Shown here: piece by piece, positions 8,474-18,244 of the stretch
Numbering within the stretch: position 1 is the first letter of the stretch
How the letters are laid out: every line of letters starts with the position of its first letter
Source: Mucilaginibacter sp. PAMC 26640
GTDB lineage: Bacteria > Bacteroidota > Bacteroidia > Sphingobacteriales > Sphingobacteriaceae
DNA length: 64,000 bases
Assembly (NCBI GenBank): GCA_001596135.1
Contig: CP014773.1
Location: 2,232,001-2,296,000 of the forward strand
Direction: 5' to 3'
Position numbers and translations under genes: made by a program
Notes under the pieces: model-generated
Told to the model about the DNA's origin: nothing
Database searches by the model: none
What the model saw: only the letters and a program-made list of their open reading frames with translations

Positions 8474-8675
8474 GCGTAGTTATTTATACCCTTATCTATG
8501 GTTAACAGCCATTTACTCATTAATATCGTGTAATCCTAATGAGAATTCCCAACCCGGCCCAGCAATTCCATCAAGTAGCCGGTGAAATAATTAGCCGGAT
8601 ATAGACGAATCGCAACCGTAAGCGAGCGGGGTACCTTTCGATAAAATCTGTTAGCTTTAATTTAAATATTAACTG

Positions 8676-11435
8676 ATGAAAACGATCATTCTGCAAATAT
8701 TCCTGACAACCCTCTATCTAAGCAGCTCTGCACAAAACACCGTGATCAAGTACCTTTCCGGTACAGATAAAGATCATACTGTGCAATGGGATTTTTATTG
8801 TACTGGTGGCCGCAAAAGTGGCAGCTGGACAAAAATTGCCGTCCCATCCAATTGGGAGCAGCAAGGCTTTGGTACCTATAATTATGGGCACGATAAGGTA
8901 AAAGCCAACGAACAGGGCCGTTATAAATATCAATTTGCTTCGCCCGTTTTGGCCGGCAAAAAAGTATTTATAGTTTTTGAAGGCTCCATGACTGATACGA
9001 AGGTAATGGTAAACGGTAAGCAGGCGGGTGAAGTGCACCAGGGTTCTTTTTACCGGTTTAAATACGACATAACCGAGCTGCTAAAACCTATGGGGGACAA
9101 TCTTTTAGAAGTAATGGTTGATAAAACATCCGCTAACTCATCAGTAAACGATGCCGAAAGGGGGAATAGCGATTTTTGGGTATTGGGTGGTATCTACCGG
9201 CCCGTATACCTGGAGATAGCGCCCGCCACCTTCATAGCGCGTACATCGGTCAATGCCAAAGCCGACGGATCTTTTTTACTAAACGTTTTTGCCCTTAATT
9301 TAAAAGGAGGCGAGACTATTGTTGGGCAGGTACAAACGCTGAGCGGCCAAAATGTGGGTGCCCCAATGGTAGTGAAGGCTGACGCCAAAGCTGATAGCCT
9401 GCAGTTGAAAGGCCGGTTTAATCAGCCTTTATTATGGAGCGCGGAGTTTCCAAATCTGTACCAGGTTATCGTAAGTATCAAAGGCAAACAGGGGATCGGT
9501 CACACCATTAAACAAAAATTTGGTTTCCGCACAGTGGAGTTGCGTGTTAACGACGGATTTTATGTAAACGGAGCCCGGGTGATCTTAAAAGGTACCAACC
9601 GCCATAGCTTTTGGCCCGAAACCGGGCGCACATTGAGCAAGGCCGTGCAATTAATGGATGCCGGGTTGATGAAGCAGATGAACAATAACGCCGTGCGGAT
9701 GTCGCATTACCCGCCCGATCCTGAATTTTTGGATGTATGCGATTCACTTGGACTTTATGTGCTGGACGAGTTAACCGGCTGGCAGGCAAAATATGATACG
9801 GTGGTTGGGCATAAGCTGGTAAAAGAACTGGTGATACGCGATGTAAACCACCCCAGCGTTATTTTTTGGGATAATGGTAACGAAGGCGGATTTAACCGCG
9901 GGCTGGATAATGATTATGCTTTATACGACCCCCAGAAACGCACCGTGCTGCATCCATGGGAAAAGTTTAACGGTACTGATACCAAGCATTATCCCAATTA
10001 TGTTTACATGGTTAAAGCGGCAGCCACCGGGCAGGAAGTGTTTTTCCCTACCGAGTTTATGCATGGCCTTTACGATGGCGGGGCAGGAGCGGCCCTGGAT
10101 GATTTCTGGTCGGCTATGCTGCAGCACCCCCACGGTGCGGGTGGTTTTATCTGGGCATTTTTAGATGAGGCCATTATCCGTACCGATAAAGACAATAGCT
10201 ATGATTCGGACGGAAACCATGCGCCCGACGGTATTGTTGGGCCACACCGCGAAAAGGAAGCCAGTTTTTATACCATTAAAGAAATTTGGTCGCCGGTATA
10301 TATCAATCAGCAGTCGATTGATAAAGCTTTCAACGGCAAGATCCCAGTAGAGAACCGGTATTCCTTTACCAATTTTAACCAGTGCAGTTTCAAATGGAGG
10401 CTGATTAAATTTCCACTGGCAAAAAGTAAAACTACGGCAGCTATCACATCGGCAACAGGCAGGCCTGCTATTTCAAATTTAAAGCCCGGCCAAAAAGGTA
10501 TGCTTAGTTTAAACCTGCCGGCATCCTGGCAGAAAAATGATGCACTTTACCTCAGCGCATACGGCCCGGATAAAAAAGAGGTCTTCACGTGGAGCTGGGC
10601 TATTCATCCTCCGGTCGCGTCACAGCCGGGCATTTCCCCAGCTGTTAATAGATCGGCAATAAAAATTACCGGGACCGGTAATTCATTAGCTATTAATTGC
10701 GATGGCATAAGCTATTATTTCGATAAGACTACCGGTTATATACAAAGGGTAGTAAAGCCAACAGGCACAGTTTCTTTATCTGGCGGCCCCGTTTTGGCCG
10801 GTGTTACTACCACATTAAAGCATTTTACTTATCAAGCTGAAAAGGCGCAATATGTAGTAGAGGCCGATTACCAGGGTGAAGCACCGTTGCATATCAAATG
10901 GACATTTACACCGGGCAAACCGGTGATGCTGGAGTATCAATATACACAGCAGGGCGATGTGGATTTTATGGGCATTACATTCAATTATCCCGAAGAGAAA
11001 GTTACCGGGATGAAGTGGCTTGGCCGCGGCCCTTACCGCGTTTGGAAGAACCGGTTAAAAGGCCAGCAGTTTGGCGTTTGGCATAAAGCCTATAACAACA
11101 CCATTACCGGCGAAACATGGAACTACCCTGAGTTTAAAGGCTACCATGCGGAGGTAAACTGGGCGGTGATAGAGAATAAAGAATCGCCGTTTACGGTTTA
11201 TACCAGTGATAACAACATGTACCTGCAAATGTACCAGCCGGCAAGGGAACAGGCAGCTTTAAGCAATAACAACGTGGAGCCAGCATTCCCTAAAGGTAAT
11301 ATCGGGTTTATGAAAGCCATCAACGCTATAGGGACCAAATTTCAAGCGTCGGAGGTTTTAGGCCCGCAAAGCCAAAAAAACCATGCCGATGGCAAGCCAA
11401 TTACCAGCACCTTATGGTTTGATTTTGCCGATTGA
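8676..11435 (+). CDS. Secreted glycoside hydrolase family 2 (beta-galactosidase-like)
   Basis: A 919-residue enzyme with a signal peptide (residues 1-19, ending SSA-Q). The domain order is that of LacZ-type GH2: jelly-roll sugar-binding domain (about 25-185), immunoglobulin-like domain (about 190-290), TIM barrel (about 295-590), and C-terminal beta-sandwich domains including a small-chain-like region near 640-915. The likely acid/base is E403 in FWDNGNEGG and the likely nucleophile E460 in FPTEFMHG. Secretion indicates action on oligosaccharides in the periplasm. The divergent LacI gene probably regulates it. Exact substrate (beta-galactoside, glucuronide or mannoside) cannot be set from sequence alone. 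Confidence 0.92.
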   Translation: MKTIILQIFLTTLYLSSSAQNTVIKYLSGTDKDHTVQWDFYCTGGRKSGSWTKIAVPSNWEQQGFGTYNYGHDKVKANEQGRYKYQFASPVLAGKKVFIVFEGSMTDTKVMVNGKQAGEVHQGSFYRFKYDITELLKPMGDNLLEVMVDKTSANSSVNDAERGNSDFWVLGGIYRPVYLEIAPATFIARTSVNAKADGSFLLNVFALNLKGGETIVGQVQTLSGQNVGAPMVVKADAKADSLQLKGRFNQPLLWSAEFPNLYQVIVSIKGKQGIGHTIKQKFGFRTVELRVNDGFYVNGARVILKGTNRHSFWPETGRTLSKAVQLMDAGLMKQMNNNAVRMSHYPPDPEFLDVCDSLGLYVLDELTGWQAKYDTVVGHKLVKELVIRDVNHPSVIFWDNGNEGGFNRGLDNDYALYDPQKRTVLHPWEKFNGTDTKHYPNYVYMVKAAATGQEVFFPTEFMHGLYDGGAGAALDDFWSAMLQHPHGAGGFIWAFLDEAIIRTDKDNSYDSDGNHAPDGIVGPHREKEASFYTIKEIWSPVYINQQSIDKAFNGKIPVENRYSFTNFNQCSFKWRLIKFPLAKSKTTAAITSATGRPAISNLKPGQKGMLSLNLPASWQKNDALYLSAYGPDKKEVFTWSWAIHPPVASQPGISPAVNRSAIKITGTGNSLAINCDGISYYFDKTTGYIQRVVKPTGTVSLSGGPVLAGVTTTLKHFTYQAEKAQYVVEADYQGEAPLHIKWTFTPGKPVMLEYQYTQQGDVDFMGITFNYPEEKVTGMKWLGRGPYRVWKNRLKGQQFGVWHKAYNNTITGETWNYPEFKGYHAEVNWAVIENKESPFTVYTSDNNMYLQMYQPAREQAALSNNNVEPAFPKGNIGFMKAINAIGTKFQASEVLGPQSQKNHADGKPITSTLWFDFAD

Positions 11436-11571
11436 CGGCCGGGATAGGGCAAAAAATTACAAATGTGAGCGCTAAGCCTGGCCTCCGTAGGATTTGATTA
11501 ATAAATGGACAAAGAATTTTAAATGTAAATTTATGTTTTGGTAAGTTGCGTGGCTTAACTTTACAGGCATA

Positions 11572-12471
11572 TTGAAAAAAGCATATCTTCAACTTCATAT
11601 TGCATTGGTACTTGCCGGTTTTACCGGTGTCTTCGGCAGGCTCATTACGCTAAATGCAGGGCTAATCAGTTGGTACAGAACGTTGATCTCGGCAGTTTTT
11701 ATGCTGATCGTGTTTGCATTGCGGGGTAAACAGGAAATCATAACGGGTTCATCAAAAGTCAGGATTGGCTTTGCCGGTGCCCTACTGGGTTTTCATTGGC
11801 TGTTCTTTTACGGCAGTATCAAATACTCAAATATTTCTGTTGGTGTAGTATGTTTTGCGCTGACAAGTTTTTTTAACGCGCTGCTGGCACCGCTCCTTAA
11901 CAAAAAGAAAATATCGGTGCAGGAACTTTTACTGAGCAGCCTTACGCTTTGTGGTATAGCATTGATATTTGGCATGGATACCCATTTCAGAACCGGAATT
12001 GTACTGGGCGTTATCTCATCAGTCTTGGCAGCACTTTATACCGTTTACAATGAGCGGCTGGCTACAAGTTTTAGGGGAGAAACGATCATCCTTTTTCAGA
12101 TGCTTGGGGGGCTTGCAGGTTTAACGCTCATTATGCCCATCATTCTGTACTTTACGCCGAAGGCTTCATTATTGCCAACCCTGCCCGATTTTGGCTGGCT
12201 GCTCATCCTGGCTATCGTTTGTACGGTGGGCTTGTATTTGTTAATTGTGAGTGCCTTAAGGCATATTTCGTCTTTTACGGTAAGCCTTACATTTAACCTG
12301 GAACCGCTGTATACCATATTGCTGGCTATTTTGATCTATCACGAAAACCGGGACTTATCAGCCAGCTTTTATATCGGGCTTTGCCTCATTCTGATTTCGT
12401 TGGGCATGCAAATGTGCCGGGTATGGTATAAAAAAAAGAAGGAAAAAATAAACGCGACGGTATTATTGTAA
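11572..12471 (+). CDS. EamA/DMT-superfamily transporter
   Basis: A 299-residue protein of about ten membrane helices in two repeated EamA halves, the second beginning near residue 145 (GIVLGVISSVLAALYTVYNE). The DMT superfamily exports metabolites such as amino acids or drugs. The start is TTG at 11572 (TTGAAAAAAGC); no ATG lies in frame before the upstream stop at 11542. The C-terminus is a Lys-rich cytosolic tail. Substrate unknown. Confidence 0.9.
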   Translation: MKKAYLQLHIALVLAGFTGVFGRLITLNAGLISWYRTLISAVFMLIVFALRGKQEIITGSSKVRIGFAGALLGFHWLFFYGSIKYSNISVGVVCFALTSFFNALLAPLLNKKKISVQELLLSSLTLCGIALIFGMDTHFRTGIVLGVISSVLAALYTVYNERLATSFRGETIILFQMLGGLAGLTLIMPIILYFTPKASLLPTLPDFGWLLILAIVCTVGLYLLIVSALRHISSFTVSLTFNLEPLYTILLAILIYHENRDLSASFYIGLCLILISLGMQMCRVWYKKKKEKINATVLL

Positions 12472-12555
12472 GATGTTGGCACTGATAGCTTATACTTTGG
12501 AAATGAGTCCTGATCAGAAAGCGTTATTATTAACCTTTTTGTTTAGATTAGTGAG

Positions 12556-13257
12556 ATGAGGCATTGTTGCGCTGCTTTAAAAACCATTAAATTGAAAAGA
12601 ACATTCTTATTGTATGCCGTACTGTTTTGCCTGTGTGTAAGTGCATTCGCTCAGCAAAACAACCAGTATGTTAAGTTAGAGACGCCGCAGGGTTGGTGTA
12701 TCATCAAATTGTATAACGAAACCCCTGTGCACAGGGATAATTTCATCAGGCTGATTAAAAGCCATTATTTTGATGCGACTACGTTTAACCGAATTCTCAA
12801 AAATTTTGTGATTCAGGGCGGGGATCCAGATTCGCTGTATGAAAAAGGGCACATGCTCAAACCAGAACAAAAATGGATCGCACCGGAATTTGTTCCGGGG
12901 CTATTCCACCGCCGTGGCGTAGTGGCTATGGGGCGGGACGATAACCCGGAAGAATCATCTTTTACTACCCAGTTTTATATTGTAGATGGCCACACCTGGA
13001 CAAATGAGCAACTGGACGCTACCGAAAAGAAGTACAAACACCATTTTACGGACGCAGAGCGGGAAGTTTATCGAAAGATCGGCGGTACGCCGCATCTGGA
13101 TGGGCACTATACTATTTTTGGAGAGATTGTAAAAGGCATAGAACTTATCAACCAAATCACCGCCGTAAAGGTTGACAAGGCCGGCAATCCTGATACCCCA
13201 GTGTGGATGAAGCTTACTTTGCTTTCCGCAAAGCAAGCCAATGCGGTTTTAAAATAG
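12556..13257 (+). CDS. Cyclophilin-type peptidyl-prolyl cis-trans isomerase, exported
   Basis: A 233-residue secreted isomerase. The cyclophilin core runs from about residue 38 (YVKLETPQGWCIIKLYN) with landmarks FNRILKNFVIQGGDP, and FTTQFYIVDG, and FGEIVKGIELINQI near the end. An insertion of about 40 residues with TNEQLDATEKKYKHHF is common in Bacteroidota homologues. From the ATG at 12556 the n-region is long; a TTG at 12592 would give a cleaner signal peptide (KRTFLLYAVLFCLCVSAFA-Q). It should assist folding of exported proteins. Confidence 0.92.
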   Translation: MRHCCAALKTIKLKRTFLLYAVLFCLCVSAFAQQNNQYVKLETPQGWCIIKLYNETPVHRDNFIRLIKSHYFDATTFNRILKNFVIQGGDPDSLYEKGHMLKPEQKWIAPEFVPGLFHRRGVVAMGRDDNPEESSFTTQFYIVDGHTWTNEQLDATEKKYKHHFTDAEREVYRKIGGTPHLDGHYTIFGEIVKGIELINQITAVKVDKAGNPDTPVWMKLTLLSAKQANAVLK

Positions 13258-13516
13258 GAGTGGTGCATGAAAAACTTCAATTATTTTAACTGGTAACTTC
13301 GCCAGTTCGTTAGTTCGGTTTCTTTAAAGTGTTTTTATTCTCGTTTCACAACTTTATCAGGTGAATTCGAGCTGCCGGCAAACTTATTAACTATTAGCAG
13401 GTTAGGTAATTATTACCACATTTAATCGCATTGGCATTATATTGATCATACAGTATTGAGGCCCTTTGTTTCTTAGTGATTTTGCGCATAACCCCTACAT
13501 TATTTTCTACTAGCCG

Positions 13517-15118
13517 ATGCATCTACCATTCAAATTAAGAGCCGTTACGTTCAGTGGAATAATAGGCCTGATCATTGGTGTTACTGTTACTATCGGGTGG
13601 ATATTTAAAATCCTGTCCTTCCAAGCAATTATACCAGCCTATACTGCCATGAAATTTAATACTGCTTTGGGCTTTATATTCATGGGTATACTATTACTGG
13701 TAAAGCAGTTTCAGTTTACCAGGTATTATTGGGCGATTACTGTTTTCTTGTCGATGATCATACTAATCATCGGAAGCATTTCTTTGTTACAAACGGTTTT
13801 TAGTTTTAATACGGGTATTGATCAGTTTTTTATTATTGATGACTCAGACATCGCCAGGCAGGTGCCATATCCGGGCCGTATGTCGGTTAATACGGCTGCT
13901 TGCTTTATATTGCTAGGCTTTTCTTTTTTGGGGTTTAAATTTAAAAACAGGTTTTTGGATTTCCTTTCGCAACACCTGCTAACATTAGTTACAGCTATTT
14001 CCTCTGTAGCACTAATTGGTTATTTGTATGGGCTTTCTTTATTTTATAATTTAAATTATGCCGGCGCAATGCCTGTGCATACATCACTTTTGTTTTTCTT
14101 TATATCAATTACCGCATCTTTATTGCACCCCCGCATTGGGATCACCGGTTTATTTACCGGTAAGCGTGTAGGGAATAAGGTAGCGCGCCGTTTACTATTC
14201 CTGGTTGTTTTTATTGCTGTGATATTTGGCGCGTTGCGAATTGAATCGAAGCAGCTCAAATTGTTTTCGTTTGACAGCGGCCTGGCCGTTCTTATCATTT
14301 GTTTTTTGTGCGCAGGTTTGGGGCTGGCCTGGTATATGGTGAATTGGCTAAACGCTTTAGACGATAGCCGCCATGAAGCCGAGCAGGAAGTAAGGCTGAT
14401 TAATCAGGAACTGGAAAAAAGAGTTAAAGAGCGGTCTGCGAAACTGGAAAGCCTGTTGATTAAGTTTAGAGACAGTGAATCTAAGTTTCAAGCCGCATTT
14501 GAGCATTCTGCTATAGGCATGGCACTCGTATCGCTTAAAGGTAAATGGTTAAGAGTAAATAAAACGCTGTGCGATATGGTAGGGTATAAGGAGCAGGAAC
14601 TCCTCTCTATGTCTTTTTTAGATATTACCCATCCTGATGATTATTTGGAAACGGATAAGCTGACGAATGCGGTATTGGAAAACGAAAGTCGTGCAGGCCG
14701 GATAGAAAAGCGGTACGTATGTAAGAATGGCTCGGTTGTCTGGATCTCCTTAAATATTGCGACCGTTTTAAACAAAAAAGGCGGACCGGAATATTTTGTA
14801 AGCCAGTTTGAGGATATAACTGAACGCAAAAAAGCGGAGGCCTGTTTGAAAACTGCTTACCGGGAAATAAAAAAGCATGTAAGTAATATCGAAGATATAG
14901 CCTGGAAACAATCCCACCTGATCCGTAGTCCGCTGGCAAATCTAAAAGGACTTACTGCTCTTTTATTGGACAACCCGGGGGACAGCGAGATTTTGCCCCA
15001 TATTAAAACGGAATTGGAGCGGCTGGATCTGGTTATTATTGAGATGGCCGAAGACGCTGCCGAACGTGGTATAAAGCATGTGGTGGCCAGGAAAAGGTCA
15101 TTTAAGGTAAAAGGGTGA
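13517..15118 (+). CDS. Membrane PAS-domain protein with histidine-kinase dimerization helix but no ATPase domain
   Basis: A 533-residue protein. Seven or eight membrane helices occupy about residues 8-275, a coiled coil (EAEQEVRLINQELEKR) follows, then a PAS domain (about 320-440, FEHSAIGMALVSLKGKW... to FEDITERKKAE). The end resembles a kinase DHp region with an H-box-like QSHLIRSPLANLKGL, but the protein stops about 60 residues later with no N, G1 or G2 box. It therefore cannot phosphorylate itself as written. No HATPase frame is visible in the 165 bp downstream. It may act as a sensor partner for a separate kinase, such as the one encoded convergently at 15284. Confidence 0.85.
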   Translation: MHLPFKLRAVTFSGIIGLIIGVTVTIGWIFKILSFQAIIPAYTAMKFNTALGFIFMGILLLVKQFQFTRYYWAITVFLSMIILIIGSISLLQTVFSFNTGIDQFFIIDDSDIARQVPYPGRMSVNTAACFILLGFSFLGFKFKNRFLDFLSQHLLTLVTAISSVALIGYLYGLSLFYNLNYAGAMPVHTSLLFFFISITASLLHPRIGITGLFTGKRVGNKVARRLLFLVVFIAVIFGALRIESKQLKLFSFDSGLAVLIICFLCAGLGLAWYMVNWLNALDDSRHEAEQEVRLINQELEKRVKERSAKLESLLIKFRDSESKFQAAFEHSAIGMALVSLKGKWLRVNKTLCDMVGYKEQELLSMSFLDITHPDDYLETDKLTNAVLENESRAGRIEKRYVCKNGSVVWISLNIATVLNKKGGPEYFVSQFEDITERKKAEACLKTAYREIKKHVSNIEDIAWKQSHLIRSPLANLKGLTALLLDNPGDSEILPHIKTELERLDLVIIEMAEDAAERGIKHVVARKRSFKVKG

Positions 15119-15283
15119 TCATTTTGATATTCATTGATTGTAACAACGGTACAGCCGCTGAAAACATTAATAAGATGACGCCAAATACTAGCAAGCTTGC
15201 TGTGATCAAGATCATCAACAATTCTTTGTTGCCCTATAATAGTTCTTCGCAGATCTAGTTCTGAAAGTTTAACGCTGTTGCGC

Positions 15284-16537
15284 TCAATTGTCAAACAATA
15301 CCTTGAAGGTGTGGATCTCGTTGGAGTAATCATACTCCAGCTTTAAACCGTAACTGGTACAAATCTGACTGCAGAGCGTAAGACCCAGCCCTATGCCTTC
15401 AGACTCGTTTGACTTATTGAACCTTTTAACCACCTGCTTTATATCAAACGCGTGTTTGCCAGTATTGCTGATGGCAAGGCCCCGTTCATCTAAGGTTATT
15501 GCTAATTTCCCATTTGAGTAGTTGTGGCGAAGTGCGTTGCTTACCAGGTTATTTATCAGCACTTCCATAACCGGCTGGTTTGCCCAAACGTTTTTTTGGC
15601 CCAGGTTTGTTATTAGGCTGATATTTTTGCGTTGCAGCATTTCTTCATGCATTTCCAAAGCTTCTTCCACCAGTAGTTTTACATCAACATCCTGCTGGTC
15701 GCCTATCAAACCATTCTCTATCTTGGCCAGTAACAACATCGACTTGTTGAGGCGGGTTAAACGCGCTACCGTTCCGTAGATATCATTCAGGATCTTGCTT
15801 TGGTTGTGCGTAAACTCATCCGTCTGCAGCAGCGTATCCAGTTTGGAGTTGATTACCGATATCGGCGTCATCAATTCATGCGAAGCATTTTCGGTAAATG
15901 CTTTAAGGTTCTGGTAATCTTTTCCAACACGTTCGGCCATGGCAATTACCGCCGCGTCTAATTCGTTAAACTCATCTATAACGGTTGGCGTACTGCTGAT
16001 TGCTGCCTTATCGGCCAGGCTGAATTTTTTCAATTGGGAGAGTACCGTATAAAATGGCTGCCAGATGCTTTTAAGAATTACCCTGTTCAGTATGGTCAAA
16101 ACAACAAGCAGGGTAATGATCAGGGCAATGGTGATCAGGAAGATGATCTGGATCAGGTATTCTGTTTCTACCGTAGATTGGGTAACCATGACGCGGTAAT
16201 TTCGCCCTTTAACTTTTACAGAACTGATAAGGCCGCGCCCCGATTCCATATGGTTTCCATCTGCCTCTTGGTAAACGGTATCTACGAAACGGCGCTTTAC
16301 TGTTTTATATCCCAGCGGCGAAAAAACTATTTGCTGATGATTAGATTGATAAACATCCGGCAAGGCCTTATTGAGCTTCACGTAATTAAAAATTTCGTTC
16401 TCCTCCAGCACCAGGTCTTTATTTAACTGGTTAGTTAAAATATGGCTAATGGTGTAATAGTATACCAGGCCGGTTACCAGCATTATTACAACAGTAACAG
16501 CAATGTTTACACGATTGTACTTTTCAATCAGTTTCAC
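15284..16537 (-). CDS. Sensor histidine kinase of two-component system 2
   Basis: A 417-residue membrane kinase from a GTG start at 16537, which gives the N-terminus VKLIEKYNRVNIAVT, matching the paralogue at 5407. The longer open frame to 16645 would overlap the regulator gene by 122 nt and is unlikely. Two membrane helices flank a short periplasmic loop. The H-box is FTENASHELMTPISVI, the N-box INNLVSNALRH, and the G-box ESEGIGLGLTLCSQICTSYG. The 14-nt overlap with the response regulator gene indicates translational coupling. Confidence 0.93.
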   Translation of the reverse strand: MKLIEKYNRVNIAVTVVIMLVTGLVYYYTISHILTNQLNKDLVLEENEIFNYVKLNKALPDVYQSNHQQIVFSPLGYKTVKRRFVDTVYQEADGNHMESGRGLISSVKVKGRNYRVMVTQSTVETEYLIQIIFLITIALIITLLVVLTILNRVILKSIWQPFYTVLSQLKKFSLADKAAISSTPTVIDEFNELDAAVIAMAERVGKDYQNLKAFTENASHELMTPISVINSKLDTLLQTDEFTHNQSKILNDIYGTVARLTRLNKSMLLLAKIENGLIGDQQDVDVKLLVEEALEMHEEMLQRKNISLITNLGQKNVWANQPVMEVLINNLVSNALRHNYSNGKLAITLDERGLAISNTGKHAFDIKQVVKRFNKSNESEGIGLGLTLCSQICTSYGLKLEYDYSNEIHTFKVLFDN

Positions 16538-17210
16538 GTTCAGATAATTTGTACCCCATGCCGTATGCCGCTTGTATATAGTCGTTAGCCCCTGCTTCCA
16601 CCAGTTTTTTGCGGATGTTTTTGATATGCGAGTAAATGAAATCAAAATTATCGGCTATGTCGATACTATCGCCCCACAGATGCTCAGCTATAGCATTTTT
16701 AGAAACCACCTTGCCCTTATTGGCAATAAAGTACAAAAGCAGTGCGTACTCTTTGCGGGTTAATTTTACAGGATGATCATTTACTACAACTGCTTTGGCG
16801 GCAAGATCTATGCTGATCTCTTTAAATTTGAGGATGTTATTACCGTTGTAAGATCGGCGCCTGACGATGGCCAAAACCCGCGACCGCAGTTCTGAAAGGT
16901 GAAAGGGCTTGGTTAAATAATCATCAGCTCCCAGGTCCAGGCCGGCAAGGCGGTCATCTAATGAGTTCTTGGCAGAGATGATCAATACGCCATCGTTGTA
17001 ATCATGTTCTTTTAAATATTTTACAATATCGAGGCCGTTACCATTTGGCAGGGTAAGATCAAGAATGATGCAATCGTAACGGTACATGCCCACCTTTGCC
17101 AGCGCCGAGGTAAAATCCTTTGCGGTTTCACATAAGCTATCGCCCCCTGTAAAATAAGCCTCGATACTTTCGCGGAGACCGTCTTCATCTTCAACTATTA
17201 AAATTTTCAC
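16524..17210 (-). CDS. OmpR/PhoB-family response regulator, paralogue of 4733-5410
   Basis: A 228-residue regulator whose receiver domain has the acidic pair near E8/D9, the phosphorylation region DCIILDLTLPNGNG and the switch Lys in GADDYLTKPFHLSEL. The C-terminal winged helix ends YSHIKNIRKKL...AAYGMGYKL. Most of the protein can be aligned without gaps to the first regulator, including the AEHLWGD segment. It is probably cotranscribed from the HD-domain gene 58 nt upstream. Crosstalk between the two systems is possible and testable. Confidence 0.95.
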   Translation of the reverse strand: MKILIVEDEDGLRESIEAYFTGGDSLCETAKDFTSALAKVGMYRYDCIILDLTLPNGNGLDIVKYLKEHDYNDGVLIISAKNSLDDRLAGLDLGADDYLTKPFHLSELRSRVLAIVRRRSYNGNNILKFKEISIDLAAKAVVVNDHPVKLTRKEYALLLYFIANKGKVVSKNAIAEHLWGDSIDIADNFDFIYSHIKNIRKKLVEAGANDYIQAAYGMGYKLSERETD

Positions 17211-17268
17211 CTGATAAAGTTAGGGTTTAAAATTGGAGAAAGGCTATTTGGGTGGCCCTGGCTGGCTG

Positions 17269-17859
17269 TTAAAGTTCCTTAAGCAGTTCATCAATAATAA
17301 GCAGTTTTTTCTGCTGCAGGGTTGTTTTGCCATATGCGGTAAAATAGTGATGAGCTACCAGAAAACCTATGCTGGATTGCAGCCACTCCCGGGCAGTATA
17401 TTCTTTGCCCAGAACAATTTCCCATTCTTTTTGCAATTTAACGGAAAGGTGCATATACTCTTTGATGCACAGGTGGTACATATCGGCATCGCGCATGATC
17501 TGCTGCAATAAGTTTTGTGGCAACTGCGGCACTCTGGTTGCCGCAATACAAGCAACAACCTGTGCTATGATGTGCTCGTCGCAACGATGTGCCTTTAGAA
17601 AGTCTGTAGCTATGATGATGCTTTGGTCTTCATGGCCATCATAGGCCAAACAATACCCCGTATCATGAAACCACGCCGCTATCTGCAGTATAGTGGTTTG
17701 TTTTTTTCCGGCCCCGGTATGCCGCGCTATTTCTGTAACGGCAGTCACCACGCGTTGCGTATGGTCAAGATTATGGAAAAGCATATGCCCGGGCAGCTGC
17801 ACGCTCAGCATCTGTTTTACAAACTCTTCCGAAGCGGTCACCAATTTGGTCAGATCCAT
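17269..17859 (-). CDS. HD-domain metal-dependent phosphohydrolase
   Basis: A 196-residue protein with the HD-superfamily pattern: H in HNLDHTQRV, the HD pair in AWFHDTGYCLAYDGHEDQS, and a later Asp in MRDADMYHL. HD enzymes hydrolyse phosphate esters of nucleotides. The protein is all-helical with no signal peptide, so it is cytosolic. It lies 58 nt upstream of the second response regulator on the same strand, and may be part of that operon. Substrate unknown. Confidence 0.85.
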   Translation of the reverse strand: MDLTKLVTASEEFVKQMLSVQLPGHMLFHNLDHTQRVVTAVTEIARHTGAGKKQTTILQIAAWFHDTGYCLAYDGHEDQSIIIATDFLKAHRCDEHIIAQVVACIAATRVPQLPQNLLQQIMRDADMYHLCIKEYMHLSVKLQKEWEIVLGKEYTAREWLQSSIGFLVAHHYFTAYGKTTLQQKKLLIIDELLKEL

Positions 17860-18244
17860 CTAAAACTAGTAGTGACCACTATAATCGCCATGGAATCTGT
17901 AGAAATTTTGAGGTAAACAAAAATGCTGATCAAGGATTTGATTTGCCCGGTAAATCTATTGGATGCTGAACAGGCAGCAATCCGGATTTGATGATATTAG
18001 TCGGCGACAAAAATTCTCGTACTGCAAAATATATTTTCAATAATAACAGATTCATTATAACATTTCTATGACAATTTCGTATAATTACATCTGAGTGGTG
18101 CAGCGGCGAAGGATGATAAAAAATAACTGAATTTGCTGAGGCTCTCTTGTTAAACCAAATCCCTGATTAATATACTTAAGGTTAACCGTGTTCTATCGAT
18201 AACTTGGTATGGTGCTGTTAATTTTACGATAAACAATTGCAGTA
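17860..18244. other. Intergenic region without recognised gene
   Basis: This 385-bp AT-rich stretch separates the divergent HD-domain and phosphodiesterase genes and should hold both promoters. I see no plausible open frame, RNA gene or strong hairpin in it. Confidence 0.6.

Noticed and set aside
16538..16645. N-terminal extension of the second kinase
   Set aside because: It would overlap the regulator gene by 122 nt and has no membrane or signal character; the GTG at 16537 matches the paralogue's start.
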